This document shows positions 1 through 8,693 of a DNA stretch of 64,000 nt, piece after piece (position 1 is the first letter of the stretch; every line of letters starts with the position of its first letter). The stretch spans positions 186,001 to 250,000 of the forward strand of contig NZ_JAQZAL010000003.1 of the NCBI RefSeq assembly GCF_028737205.1. Reading direction: 5' to 3'. A program made the position numbers and the translations under genes. Origin of the DNA: Actinomycetospora lutea. GTDB lineage: Bacteria; Actinomycetota; Actinomycetes; Mycobacteriales; Pseudonocardiaceae. Below the pieces are notes generated by a model. That model did not search any database. It was given only the letters and a program-made list of their open reading frames with translations, and was not told the origin of the DNA.

Positions 1-374
1 CGATCACCCTCTGCCACCGTCCCGCGGGGGTCGAGGCCCGGGGCGACGGCCCGTGAGCCCGCGCCACCGGCGTGGTCGCGGCGCGGCCGGGGGTGGCGTC
101 CGCCGGCGCGGTCCCGGGCTCCCGGGACGCCGCCGCTGTGGTCCTCGACTCCCTGCTCGGGGCCGGTGCGCGCGCCGGCGGGCCCGAGGCACCGGGACGA
201 ATCGGACGTTGCGGGACGACCAGGGACGGACCCGGCGCCGCGAGGGGTCCGGAGTCCCGCTGGACCTACCCACACCGCGTGACGGGGCCGCCCCCATCGA
301 TATCGTCTGGCACACGACGAGGTGACGGCCAGGACACGGTCGCACCGCCGTGGGTGGGGAGGGGGCAACGCACG
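1..374. other. Gene-free upstream stretch
   Basis: I see no supportable gene here. Open frames on both strands are arginine/proline-rich, as expected from GC-rich DNA, and match no family I recognise. The last ~25 bases hold a purine-rich ribosome binding site (GGGGAGGGGG, about 355-364) for the following GTG at 375. A gene ending left of the window cannot be excluded. Confidence 0.5.
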
Positions 375-3300
375 GTGACGACGAGGGGTGCGCGCACGAA
401 CCGGTCCCCGAGACGCTGGGGCATCTGGACGATGACCGCCGTCCTCGCCGTGATGGTGCTGACGGTGCTCACGGTGTCGGGCCTGGTCAACGCCGGCATC
501 GGCAACGACGCCCACGCGCGCCCCCCCGAGGGTCACGAGGCGGTGCCCGCGAACGTCAGCGCCGGCGGCCCGATCATCGACGCGCGCACCGACCCGGTGC
601 GCTCGGCCCGGCTCCCCGAGCGCACGGTGGCGCTGACGTTCGACGACGGCCCCGACCCGGTGTGGACGCCGGAGATCCTCGAGGTGCTGGCGCGCCACCG
701 CGTGCCCGGCACGTTCTTCGTCGTCGGCTCGATGGTCGCGCGCCACCCCGACATGGCGCAGCGGGTCGTGGCGTCGGGCTCCGAGATCGGCGTCCACACG
801 TTCACCCATCCCGACCTCGCCGGCGTCTCCGAGTGGCGGCGCGATCGCGAGATCGACAACACCGAGCTGGCGCTCGCCGGGGCGACCGGCGTGTCCACCC
901 ACCTCGTGCGCCCGCCGTTCTCGTCCACCTCCGACGCCCTCGACGACCCGGGCTACGGCACCGTCGTCGCGGCCGGGCGCGCCGGCTACGTCACGGTGCT
1001 CACCGACGTCGACGGCGAGGACTGGCAGCGCCCCGGCGTCGACGCGATCGTGCGCAACGCGACGCCGCAGAACGGGGCCGGCGCGACGGTCCTGCTGCAC
1101 GACGCGGGCGGCGACCGTTCGCAGACCGTCGCCGCGCTCGACAAGCTCATCCCGCAGCTCCAGGCCCAGGGGTACCGGTTCACCACGGTCAGCGACGCCG
1201 CGGGCCTCGGCCCCCACGGGCGGCCCGCGCCCGCGCGCGACCGGCTCGTCGGCCAGGCGCTGCTCGCTACCGTCGGCGTCGCCCAGGGCCTCGTGACCCT
1301 CATGCAGGTCGCGCTGATCGGCGTCGGCGGACTGGTGATCCTGCGGCTGATCGTCATGGTGGTCGTGGCCCGGCGGCACGCCCGGCGCCGGGCGGATCCG
1401 AGGTTCTCCTGGGGCGAGCCGGTCACCGAGCCGGTGTCGGTGGTCGTGCCCGCCTACAACGAGGCCGAGAACATCGAGGCGACCGTGCGGTCGATCCTCG
1501 CGAACGACCACCCGCTCGAGGTCGTGGTCGTCGACGACGGCTCCTCCGACGGCACCGCCGACCTGCTCGAGGACCTCGCGCTGCCCCGCGTGCGGGTCGT
1601 GCGGCAGGTCAACGCCGGCAAGCCCGCAGCGCTCAACCGCGGCGTCGCCGCCGCGCAGCACGACCTCATCGTCATGATCGACGGTGACACGATCTTCCAG
1701 CCGGACACGGTCGCGCAGCTGGTCGCGCCCTTCGCCGACCCGGGCACCGGCGCCGTCGCCGGCAACGTGAAGATCGCCAACCGCGACCGGCTCATCCCGC
1801 GGATGCAGCACCTCGAGTACGTGGTCGGCTTCAACGTCGACCGCCGCGTGCAGGACTCGTGGGGCTCGATCTCGACCATCCCGGGCGCGGCGGGCGCGTT
1901 CCGCCGCGAGGCCGTGCAGGAGGTCGGCGGGCTGTCGTCGGACACCCTCGCCGAGGACACCGACCTCACCATCGCGCTCGGCCGCGCCGGCTGGCGCGTC
2001 GTCTACAACGAGCACGCCCTGGCGTGGACCGAGGCGCCGGTGTCGGCCGGGCAGCTGTGGCGCCAGCGGTTCCGCTGGAGCTACGGCACGATGCAGGCGC
2101 TCTGGAAGCACCGCCGTGCCCTGCGCGAGCGCGGCGCGTCCGGGCGCATGGGACGCCTCGGGCTCGCCCACATCGGTGTCTTCCACGTCGCGCTGCCGCT
2201 GGCCGCGCCGCTGGTGGACCTGCTGTTCGTCTACGGCCTGCTCTTCGGCGACCCCGCCGTCGCGCTGATGCTGTGGGGCTCGATGCTGCTGCTCCAGCTG
2301 ATCGCGGGCGTGCTCGCGTTCCGGATGGACGGCGAGCCGCTCGGGCCGCTGTGGGCGCTGCCGGTGCAGCAGCTGATGTACCGCCAGCTCATGTACGTCG
2401 TGCTGGTGCAGGCCGTGGTCAGCGCGCTGACCGGTGCCGGCGTGCGCTGGCAGAAGCTCCAGCGCGTCGGGGCCGTGGCCGAGCACCTCGAGGCCCCGAA
2501 GGTCGCCGACGGGCGGTCCCGTCCCGCGGCCGACCGGCTGCCGGCGCCGGCGGTGGCGCGCGGGCCGGCGCCGGACGCGGAGCCGACGTCGGCCGAGGTC
2601 CCCGTCGCCCGCCCGCAGGGCGCGGGCCGCGAGCGCTGGCTCGACCTGCTGCGGGCGATCGCCCTGCTGCGCGTCGTCACCTACCACGCGTTCGGCGGCG
2701 GCTGGATGAGCATGGTGTTCCCGTCGATGGGCGTGATGTTCGCGCTCGGCGGGTCGCTCATGGTCCAGTCGCTGCGCCGTGGCGAGGCCCTCGACGTGAT
2801 CGGCCACCGGCTGCGGCGCCTGCTGCCCCCGCTGTGGTTCTTCGGGCTGCTCGCCGTGCCGGTGATGCTCTGGCACGGGTGGGCCGCGCAGGACGCCGAC
2901 GGCACCGTCGAGTCGCCGCTGGTGTGGTCGAACCTCCTGTACTGGCTCTTCCCGCTGGTCGACCCGCCGGGCAGCGACTGGGGCTCCGACGCCGTCATCG
3001 GCCTCTGGTACATCCGCGCCTACCTGTGGTTCGTGCTGCTCACCCCGCTGATGCTGTGGGCGTTCCGCCGCCGGCCCGCGGTGGCGCTGGCCGTGCCGCT
3101 GGTCGTCGTCGGCCTCGACGCCGTCCTCGGCTCGCCACTGGGGGAGTGGGGGGCGATCGGCCCGGTGCTCGTCGACGGCGCGACGTTCGCCGCGTGCTGG
3201 ATGCTCGGCTTCGCCCACCGCGACGGCACGCTGCGCCGCATCCCGGTGCTGGCGGCGTGGGGCGCGGCGGCGGTGCTCGTCGCGGGCGGCCTGTTCTGGG

Positions 3301-4361
3301 CGTTCAGCCACCCGGCCGGGGACGACGGTGTCGACCTCAACGACATCCCGTTCGCCCAGGCGCTGGTGTCGTTCGGCGCCGTGCTGCTGGTGCTGCGGCT
3401 GAACCCGCAGGTGGCCTGGCTCGAGCGCGTGCCGCTGCTCGGCCGGCTGGTCACGGTCGTCAACGCGAGGGCGATCACGATCTACCTCTGGCACAACGTG
3501 GCGATCGCGTTCGCGCCGTCGATCGGGGACGTGCTCGGCTGGGACTCCCAGGGCCAGCACTTCCTCATCGCCGCCGGGCTGATCGTCGTGGCGGTGCTCG
3601 CGTTCGGCTGGGTCGAGGACCTCGCCGCCGGGCGCGCGCTCTCCCTGCTGCCCGACGGCCGCGGCCGGGCCCGTCCGGCCAAGCGCGCCGTCGAGGGACC
3701 CCGCCCGCCGGTCATCCCCACCGACGTCGAGAACGGCGAGACCTCGGCGCTGTCGCAGGGCTCGCTGCGCGCACGGTTCTCGCGGCTCACGGGCGCGGCG
3801 CCGGTCCCCGGGCCGCCGGCCGACCGCGTCGCGGCCGTGGTCCGGCCGCGGCCTCCGGCGCCGTCGCCACGCCCGACAGGACACCCGACAGCACGCCCGA
3901 CAGCACGCCCGACAGCACGCCCGACAGCACGCCCGGACGGACATCCGACGGGTCGCCCGGCGCCGACGGGCGCCGTGCCGGCGGGCGCCGTGCCGGCGGG
4001 CGCCGTGCCGGCGGGGCGGCGGCCGGTCCCCGCCTCGCCCCCGGCCGGGGTGCTGGTGTCCGGCACGGGTCGCTACACGCGCGTCCCCGCGGGCGCCGTG
4101 CCCGGTGGCCGCCCGGGCGGGCCCGCGCCGGGGGCGCGGGCCCCGGGACCCGGGCCGGCGCCGGCCCCGGTCCTGACCCCGACCCCGCTCCCGGCCCCGC
4201 CGCCCCCGCTGCCCTCCCCCGCGCCGCCGCGTCCCGCGCCGCCGCCGCGCGGGCGCCCGGCACCGGCCGGACGCGCCCCCGACGAGCCGGTCCCCTCGTT
4301 CGCCGACGGCTCCCCGCGGCCCACCGGCCGTCACCACCGCGCGGGGGACGACTCGCGGTAG
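375..4361 (+). CDS. Tri-domain polysaccharide deacetylase / GT2 glycosyltransferase / acyltransferase-3 fusion
   Basis: Membrane protein of 1328 aa, probably synthesising and modifying a surface polysaccharide. After an N-terminal signal anchor (~15-40) comes a NodB deacetylase domain (~80-270) with TFDDGPDP, HTFTHPD, RPPF and LLHDAGGD motifs. Membrane segments (~290-335) lead to a processive GT2 domain (~350-600) with VVDDGSSDG, MIDGDT, AEDTD and the QxxRW-type motif RQRFRW. More membrane segments follow, then an acyltransferase-3 domain (~750-1085) and a Pro/Ala/Arg-rich tail (~1085-1328). The GTG at 375 was chosen because it has a strong SD about 10 nt upstream and directly precedes the signal anchor; the frame stays open to 72. 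NodB-GT2 fusions are known; the added acyltransferase is less usual. Substrate unknown; a hexosamine polymer that is deacetylated and re-acylated is inference. Confidence 0.85.
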   Translation: MTTRGARTNRSPRRWGIWTMTAVLAVMVLTVLTVSGLVNAGIGNDAHARPPEGHEAVPANVSAGGPIIDARTDPVRSARLPERTVALTFDDGPDPVWTPEILEVLARHRVPGTFFVVGSMVARHPDMAQRVVASGSEIGVHTFTHPDLAGVSEWRRDREIDNTELALAGATGVSTHLVRPPFSSTSDALDDPGYGTVVAAGRAGYVTVLTDVDGEDWQRPGVDAIVRNATPQNGAGATVLLHDAGGDRSQTVAALDKLIPQLQAQGYRFTTVSDAAGLGPHGRPAPARDRLVGQALLATVGVAQGLVTLMQVALIGVGGLVILRLIVMVVVARRHARRRADPRFSWGEPVTEPVSVVVPAYNEAENIEATVRSILANDHPLEVVVVDDGSSDGTADLLEDLALPRVRVVRQVNAGKPAALNRGVAAAQHDLIVMIDGDTIFQPDTVAQLVAPFADPGTGAVAGNVKIANRDRLIPRMQHLEYVVGFNVDRRVQDSWGSISTIPGAAGAFRREAVQEVGGLSSDTLAEDTDLTIALGRAGWRVVYNEHALAWTEAPVSAGQLWRQRFRWSYGTMQALWKHRRALRERGASGRMGRLGLAHIGVFHVALPLAAPLVDLLFVYGLLFGDPAVALMLWGSMLLLQLIAGVLAFRMDGEPLGPLWALPVQQLMYRQLMYVVLVQAVVSALTGAGVRWQKLQRVGAVAEHLEAPKVADGRSRPAADRLPAPAVARGPAPDAEPTSAEVPVARPQGAGRERWLDLLRAIALLRVVTYHAFGGGWMSMVFPSMGVMFALGGSLMVQSLRRGEALDVIGHRLRRLLPPLWFFGLLAVPVMLWHGWAAQDADGTVESPLVWSNLLYWLFPLVDPPGSDWGSDAVIGLWYIRAYLWFVLLTPLMLWAFRRRPAVALAVPLVVVGLDAVLGSPLGEWGAIGPVLVDGATFAACWMLGFAHRDGTLRRIPVLAAWGAAAVLVAGGLFWAFSHPAGDDGVDLNDIPFAQALVSFGAVLLVLRLNPQVAWLERVPLLGRLVTVVNARAITIYLWHNVAIAFAPSIGDVLGWDSQGQHFLIAAGLIVVAVLAFGWVEDLAAGRALSLLPDGRGRARPAKRAVEGPRPPVIPTDVENGETSALSQGSLRARFSRLTGAAPVPGPPADRVAAVVRPRPPAPSPRPTGHPTARPTARPTARPTARPDGHPTGRPAPTGAVPAGAVPAGAVPAGRRPVPASPPAGVLVSGTGRYTRVPAGAVPGGRPGGPAPGARAPGPGPAPAPVLTPTPLPAPPPPLPSPAPPRPAPPPRGRPAPAGRAPDEPVPSFADGSPRPTGRHHRAGDDSR
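3871..3942 (+). repeat. 12-nt tandem repeat in coding tail
   Basis: About six copies of a 12-nt unit (gcccgacagcac and variants) inside the fusion gene at 375-4361. They encode a PTAR-type proline/arginine repeat in the C-terminal tail. The unit keeps the reading frame, so copy number could vary between strains without breaking the gene. Confidence 0.8.
3968..4012 (+). repeat. 15-nt tandem repeat in coding tail
   Basis: Three exact copies of gggcgccgtgccggc, encoding the pentapeptide repeat PAGAV in the tail of the deacetylase/glycosyltransferase fusion. Confidence 0.8.
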
Positions 4362-4368
4362 GGCGCCG

Positions 4369-4725
4369 CTACGGGGTGCCGGGACGAGCGGCGGTCTCGG
4401 TCAGCATCGTGCGCACGAGGTCGTGGTCGATCTGGTCGACGCGCCGGTACCGGATGCAGCTCCGGCCCACGTCCAGGTGGGCGAGCTCCTCGCGGTGCCG
4501 GTCGAGCACGTCCTCGCGCTGCACGTAGAGCGAGAGGTACCGCTTCTGGCTCGCGAAGGACAGCTCCGGCTCCCCGTCCCGGACGTAGGTCGGCATCCCG
4601 TGCCGGATCTCCTCGGTGAACCCGGGCAGGAGGTCGAGGCAGTCCCGACGGATCGCCCGCAGCGCCTCCTGACGGCCCGGAGCGGCGGCGGCGATGTAGG
4701 CGTCGACGTCCTGGTGCACGGCCAT
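4369..4725 (-). CDS. DUF1801 domain protein
   Basis: Small protein of 118 aa resembling the DUF1801/YdhG family (fold related to the iron chaperone frataxin-like YdhG group). N-terminal helix VDAYIAAAAPGRQEALRAIR, then the typical EEIRHGMPTY turn and a strand pair around KRYLSLYV; the C-terminal part carries GRSCIRYRRVDQID, usual for the family. ATG at 4725 is preceded by GGGGACC. It sits 35 nt downstream of menB on the same strand and may be co-transcribed. It is convergent with the fusion gene ending at 4361, only 7 nt apart. Physiological role unknown. Confidence 0.8.
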   Translation of the reverse strand: MAVHQDVDAYIAAAAPGRQEALRAIRRDCLDLLPGFTEEIRHGMPTYVRDGEPELSFASQKRYLSLYVQREDVLDRHREELAHLDVGRSCIRYRRVDQIDHDLVRTMLTETAARPGTP

Positions 4726-4760
4726 GGGTCGGTCCCCGCGTGTCGGTGCTCGGTGCCGCG

Positions 4761-5672
4761 TCAGTAGTACCAGGGGAACGGGCTCCAGTCGGGCGCCCGC
4801 TTCTGGAGGAACGCGTCCTTGCCCTCGACGGCCTCGTCGGTCATGTACGCCAGCCGCGTCGTCTCGCCGGCGAAGAGCTGCTGGCCGACCAGGCCGTCGT
4901 CGGGGAGGTTGAACGCGTACTTGAGCATCCGCTGCGCCTGCGGCGACTTGCCGAGGATCTCGCGGGCCCACTGGATCGCCGTCGTCTCGAGCTCGGCGTG
5001 CGGGACGGCCTCGTTCACCGCGCCCATGAGGTGCATCTGCTCGGCGGTGTAGGTCCGGCCGAGGAAGAAGATCTCGCGGGCGAACTTCTGTCCGACCGCG
5101 CGCGCGAGGTACGCCGACCCGAACGCCGCGTCGAAGCTGCCGACGTCGGCGTCGGTCTGCTTGAAGCGGGCGTGCTCGGCGCTCGCGAGCGTCAGGTCGG
5201 CCACCGCGTGCAGGGAGTGCCCGCCGCCGGCCGCCCAGCCGTTGACGACGGCGATGACGACCTTGGGCATGAATCGGATCAGCCGCTGGCACTCGAGGAT
5301 GTGCAGGCGCCCCGCGCGGCCCTTCTCGTCGGCCGACACCTCGGTCTCCGACTCCGCGTACTGGTAGCCCGTGCGCCCGCGGATGCGCTGGTCGCCGCCC
5401 GAGCAGAACGCGTGCCCGCCGTCCTTGCCCGACGGGCCGTTGCCGGTGAGGAGCACGGCGCCGACGTCGGCGCTGGTGCGGGCGTGCTCCAGCGCGGAGG
5501 CCAGCTCGTCGACCGTGTGCGGCCGGAACGCGTTGCGGACCTCCGGGCGGTCGAACGCGATCCGCACGCAGCCGAGCTCGACGTGACGGTGGTAGGTGAT
5601 GTCGGTGAAGTCGTGACCCGGCACCTCCCGCCACTGGGCCGGATCGAACAGCGGGGCGTCGGTGTCGACCAT
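4761..5672 (-). CDS. menB: 1,4-dihydroxy-2-naphthoyl-CoA synthase
   Basis: Crotonase-fold enzyme of 303 aa that cyclises o-succinylbenzoyl-CoA to DHNA-CoA in menaquinone synthesis. Diagnostic MenB features: PEVRNAFRPHTVDEL, the CSGGDQ stretch, oxyanion-hole motif GWAAGGGHSLH, the TDADVGSFD active-site loop and FLGRTYTAEQMHLMGAVN; the C-terminus WSPFPWYY is typical. Length fits the actinobacterial family. The ATG at 5672 has TACGCT exactly 7 nt upstream, so the transcript is probably leaderless. It is divergent from the HNH gene at 5729. menE and menC lie 3-4 kb away. Confidence 0.97.
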   Translation of the reverse strand: MVDTDAPLFDPAQWREVPGHDFTDITYHRHVELGCVRIAFDRPEVRNAFRPHTVDELASALEHARTSADVGAVLLTGNGPSGKDGGHAFCSGGDQRIRGRTGYQYAESETEVSADEKGRAGRLHILECQRLIRFMPKVVIAVVNGWAAGGGHSLHAVADLTLASAEHARFKQTDADVGSFDAAFGSAYLARAVGQKFAREIFFLGRTYTAEQMHLMGAVNEAVPHAELETTAIQWAREILGKSPQAQRMLKYAFNLPDDGLVGQQLFAGETTRLAYMTDEAVEGKDAFLQKRAPDWSPFPWYY

Positions 5673-5679
5673 GGCCGCG

Positions 5680-5685
5680 AGCGTA
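5680..5685 (-). promoter_or_regulatory. Leaderless -10 of menB
   Basis: TACGCT on the minus strand, 7 nt before the menB ATG. No ribosome binding site fits in this gap, so the transcript is expected to start at or next to the ATG. Confidence 0.6.
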
Positions 5686-5714
5686 GAAGGGCCCGGCGTT
5701 GTCGGGGGTGTCGG

Positions 5715-5720
5715 CTAGGT
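5715..5720 (+). promoter_or_regulatory. Leaderless -10 of the HNH gene
   Basis: TAGGTT, 8 nt before the ATG at 5729. It supports this ATG over the upstream in-frame start at 5699. Confidence 0.55.
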
Positions 5721-5736
5721 TCGAACACATGAGCGA
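5721..5736. promoter_or_regulatory. Imperfect SOS (LexA) box over the start codon
   Basis: TCGAAC-ACAT-GAGCGA compared with the mycobacterial LexA consensus TCGAAC-N4-GTTCGA: the left half is perfect, the right half matches 4 of 6. It lies directly after the -10 hexamer and covers the HNH gene start, where a bound repressor would block initiation. From memory, 13E12-type DUF222-HNH genes of M. tuberculosis are LexA targets, which supports the assignment by analogy. Confidence 0.45.
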
Positions 5737-7120
5737 ACGTGGGGTGGCTGGGGCGGCGCGGGAGGTGTTCGACCGTGCCCGCGCCCACGTGATCGCCCTG
5801 CGCTGCGCGTACTTCCAGCGCCTCGAGGACGTGGCCGAGATGGCCCGGTCCGGGGTGGCGGCCGACACCGGCTACCGCTCGATCGAGTCGCTGCTCGCTG
5901 ATCGGGACAACCTCGACCCCGCCGAGGCCAAGCGGCTGGTGGCCGAGGCCGCCGACCTGTGCGCGCGGTCCTCGATGCACGGTGAGCCGCTGCCCGCGCG
6001 GCTGCGGTGCACCGGGGAAGCGCTGGCCGCGGGGGTGATCGACCCGGCGCACGTGAAGATCATCCGGGAGACGATGCGCCACCTCGCCGGGCTGGCGACT
6101 CCGCCGCCGCTCGAGGAGTGGGTCGGGGTGGAGCGCACCCTGGCCGAGCACGCCCAGGTGCTGCCGCCGCGGGTGCTGCGCCGGCTCGCCAAGCGGCTGG
6201 TCGACCTGTACGACCCCGACGGCGCCGCGCCGCCCGACGGGCAGGACGACTTCGACCAGCTGCGCCTGCACCGCCGCCGTGACGGGTCGCTGGTGTTCAC
6301 CGGGCGGCTCGGGGATCCGATGGACGCCGAGATGGTCCTCGAGGTGTTCGGGGTCCTCAGTGCGCCTGCCGGCGCCGAGGACGAGCGCGGGTTGGTCAAG
6401 CGCAACGCCGACGCGTTCAAGGACCTCGTCCAGGACGCCCGAGGACCCCGCGGCCTGGCCAGCGACACCCGCCCCGCGCCCGCCACCGAGACCCCCGCCA
6501 CCGAGACGCCCGCCACCGAGACCCCCGACCACCGCGAGGACGACGCCGACGGGGAGCCGCTCGCGCTGCTCCCCGAGCCCCGCCGCCCCGACAGTCCCAC
6601 CACCACGCGCGGGTGGACCGAGCGGCCCGGCCGCGCTCTGTTGACGGTGACCATCGATCACCGGTGGCTGTGCGCGGCGCTGGCCGGGCGCGGTGGCTAC
6701 GGCACCCTGGACTCCGGCCACACCGTGGACGCGGCCACGGTGCGCCGGTGGGCCTGCGACGCCGACATCGTCCCCATGATCCTGGGCTCCAGGTCAGAGC
6801 CCCTCGACGTGGGTCGCGCCCAGCGCACCGCCCCCGACGCCATCCGGCGCGCCCTCAACACCAGGGACGGGGGCTGCGCGTTCCCCGGCTGCGACCGCAC
6901 ACCCCGGCGCTGCCAGGCCCACCACGTGCAGAGCTGGCTCGACCGCGGCGCCACCGCGGTGCACACCATGTGCCTGCTCTGCCGCTACCACCACCAGCTG
7001 ATCCACCACGGGCACTGGACGATCCAGATGATCGACGGGCGGCCCTGGTTCACCCCACCTGGGTTCATCGACCCCGCACAGCGCCCCAGACCCGGCGGAC
7101 GGCCCCGCGTCCCCCTCTGA
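5729..7120 (+). CDS. DUF222 / HNH endonuclease domain protein (13E12 repeat family)
   Basis: Protein of 463 aa with an N-terminal DUF222 region (helical, ~1-260) and a C-terminal HNH nuclease domain (~380-450). The latter shows CAFPGCD, CQAHHV and CLLCRYHHQLIHHG, giving zinc-binding Cys pairs and the catalytic HH. Between them is an acidic/proline linker with three ATETP repeats (15-nt units, about 6482-6526). This family is abundant in actinomycetes, often in mobile or variable regions. Its biological role is uncertain; DNA nicking or cleavage during stress is usual speculation. ATG 5729 was chosen because -10 TAGGTT lies 8 nt upstream and a LexA-like box overlaps it. Confidence 0.88.
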   Translation: MSERGVAGAAREVFDRARAHVIALRCAYFQRLEDVAEMARSGVAADTGYRSIESLLADRDNLDPAEAKRLVAEAADLCARSSMHGEPLPARLRCTGEALAAGVIDPAHVKIIRETMRHLAGLATPPPLEEWVGVERTLAEHAQVLPPRVLRRLAKRLVDLYDPDGAAPPDGQDDFDQLRLHRRRDGSLVFTGRLGDPMDAEMVLEVFGVLSAPAGAEDERGLVKRNADAFKDLVQDARGPRGLASDTRPAPATETPATETPATETPDHREDDADGEPLALLPEPRRPDSPTTTRGWTERPGRALLTVTIDHRWLCAALAGRGGYGTLDSGHTVDAATVRRWACDADIVPMILGSRSEPLDVGRAQRTAPDAIRRALNTRDGGCAFPGCDRTPRRCQAHHVQSWLDRGATAVHTMCLLCRYHHQLIHHGHWTIQMIDGRPWFTPPGFIDPAQRPRPGGRPRVPL

Positions 7121-7172
7121 CCACCGCAGACGCTTCGGGAACCGGAGCCCGTGAAGAGCTGGTGCCGCCCGG

Positions 7173-7178
7173 CATACT
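7173..7178 (+). promoter_or_regulatory. Leaderless -10 of the TfoX-like gene
   Basis: CATACT (close to TATACT), 6 nt before the ATG at 7185. Confidence 0.45.
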
Positions 7179-7184
7179 CCCGGC

Positions 7185-7514
7185 ATGGCGTACGACGAGG
7201 AGCTGGCAGAGCGCCTGCGCGCGACCCTCGACGGCCAGGACGGCATCAGCGAGAAGCGGATGTTCGGCGGGCTGGCGTTCATGCTGCACGGCAACATGGC
7301 CGTCTGCGCCGGCAGTGCCGGTGCCCTGATGGTCCGCATCGACCCCGCGCGGGCCGAGGCCCTGCTCGCGCAGGAGGGTGTCGAGCCCATGATCATGAAG
7401 GGGCGTCCGCTGAAGGGCTGGCTGCTCGTGGACCGCACGGTCCTGGACGACGAGAGCCTGCCGCGATGGGTCGAGGAGGGCCTGTCCTACGCGGAGTCGC
7501 TCCCCGTCAAGTAG
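7185..7514 (+). CDS. TfoX N-terminal domain protein
   Basis: Protein of 109 aa consisting only of a TfoX_N-like domain. The hallmark KRMFGGLAFMLHGNMAVC stretch lies at ~25-43, followed by LMVRIDPARAEALL and a C-terminal helix. In proteobacteria TfoX regulates competence, but stand-alone N-domains in actinomycetes have no established role, so no competence function should be inferred. The gene is probably leaderless and ends convergently with the FAD monooxygenase, 21 nt away. Confidence 0.8.
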   Translation: MAYDEELAERLRATLDGQDGISEKRMFGGLAFMLHGNMAVCAGSAGALMVRIDPARAEALLAQEGVEPMIMKGRPLKGWLLVDRTVLDDESLPRWVEEGLSYAESLPVK

Positions 7515-7535
7515 GAGCCGGCGGGTCCCACGAGG

Positions 7536-8693
7536 TCAGGACGTGCGCAGACCCGCCGCCGCGGCGCGCCCGGCCGCGCCCGCGTCGTAGCCGTAGACCC
7601 AGGACAGGTCCTGCGTCGGACCGCGGTCGCCCCCGGACGTGAGGTCGCGGGCGCCGGAGAAGCGTTCGCCGTTGCGCCGGGACTGCTCCTGGATCCGGTC
7701 GGTGCGCGGTCGTCGGGTGGCCTCGTAGGCGGCGAGGCGCTCGGTCACGTCGGCGGACCCGCCGGCCCCGTCGAGCAGGGCCGCGAGGACCGCACCGTCC
7801 TCGATCGCCTGGTTGGCGCCCTGTCCCATGTGGGGCAGCATCGGGTGCGCGGCGTCGCCGAGCAGCACGACGCCGGCGCGCACCCAGGGCGCGAACGGGT
7901 CCCGGTCGGCGAGGTCGTAGCGGTAGACCTCGGTCGCCCGCGCGAGGATCGCGCGGGTGTCCGGGTCCCAGCCCGCGTACGCGTCGCGCACCGTCTGGGC
8001 GTCGACGCGGAACGACCACTCGTCGGCGCTCCCGGCCGGCCGGGGCACGAACGCCGCGAAGTTCAGCGTCCCGTGCCGGTCGACGGGGTAGCTGAGCAGG
8101 TGGCGGTCGGGGCCCAGCCAGGCGTTCTGGCCGGTGGACAGGTGGTCGGGCAGACCACGGCCGTCGACGAAGCCACGCAGGGCCGACGTTCCCGATGGAC
8201 GCAGCGCCGGCGGCGTCGCGACGGCCCCGGCGCAGCGGGAGCGCAGGCCGTCGGCGACGACCACGACGTCGGCCCAGGTGGAGGACCCGTCGACGAAGCG
8301 GACGACGGGTCGCTCGGTGTCGGCGACCACGGCGACGCAGTCGCGGCCCTGGTGCACGACGCCCGGTCCGAGGCCGTCGAGGACGATGCGGACCAGATCC
8401 GCCCGGCGCATCCCGAGCAGCCGGCCGGTGTCGTAGTGCGCGACCTCGGTGCCGTCCGCGCGGAGCAGGCGCATCGTGCCGATCGGCGCGCCCGTCGCGT
8501 CGAGGGCGGTCCCGAGCCCGAGCTCGGCGAGGACCCGGCGGCCGTTCGCGGCGAGCCCGAGGCCGGACCCCACCGGCGGCACGGACGCGCGCCGCTCGTA
8601 CACCGCGACGTCGACGCCCAGGCGCCCGAGCGCCAGCGCGGCGGTGGCGCCCCCGATCCCGCCGCCGACGACGGCGACGCGCAGCCCCGTCAT
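7536..8693 (-). CDS. FAD-dependent monooxygenase (PHBH-like)
   Basis: Flavoprotein hydroxylase of 385 aa. Rossmann motif GGGIGGATAALALGRLG and YERR at the N-terminus bind FAD; there is an ADGLRSR motif near the middle and GDAAHPMLPHMGQGANQAIE in the second FAD motif. The overall arrangement resembles single-component aromatic hydroxylases and 3-hydroxybenzoate 6-hydroxylase/zeaxanthin epoxidase-like enzymes. Substrate not predictable. ATG at 8693 begins immediately before the first beta strand; the frame remains open to 8789 but those residues are not family-like. It lies between menB and menE on the same strand, so a role near quinone chemistry is possible but unproven. Confidence 0.85.
   Translation of the reverse strand: MTGLRVAVVGGGIGGATAALALGRLGVDVAVYERRASVPPVGSGLGLAANGRRVLAELGLGTALDATGAPIGTMRLLRADGTEVAHYDTGRLLGMRRADLVRIVLDGLGPGVVHQGRDCVAVVADTERPVVRFVDGSSTWADVVVVADGLRSRCAGAVATPPALRPSGTSALRGFVDGRGLPDHLSTGQNAWLGPDRHLLSYPVDRHGTLNFAAFVPRPAGSADEWSFRVDAQTVRDAYAGWDPDTRAILARATEVYRYDLADRDPFAPWVRAGVVLLGDAAHPMLPHMGQGANQAIEDGAVLAALLDGAGGSADVTERLAAYEATRRPRTDRIQEQSRRNGERFSGARDLTSGGDRGPTQDLSWVYGYDAGAAGRAAAAGLRTS

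Noticed and set aside
72-374. N-terminal extension of the deacetylase/glycosyltransferase fusion
   Set aside because: The in-frame sequence is low-complexity, lies before a good ribosome site and would put the signal anchor ~120 residues inside the protein.
3871-3942. CRISPR-like or intergenic tandem repeat
   Set aside because: The units are contiguous 12-mers without spacers and lie in frame within a coding tail.
1859-4528. Long arginine-rich frames overlapping known genes (also around 15100-16890, 31648-35118, 44026-47631)
   Set aside because: They lie antisense or out of frame to well-supported genes, contain no recognisable motif and have the Arg/Ala/Gly/Pro bias of shadow frames.
4369-5868. 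A single long minus-strand frame joining the DUF1801 protein to upstream sequence through menB
   Set aside because: Only the last 118 codons resemble a protein family, and they begin with their own ATG and ribosome site; the rest is the wrong frame of menB.
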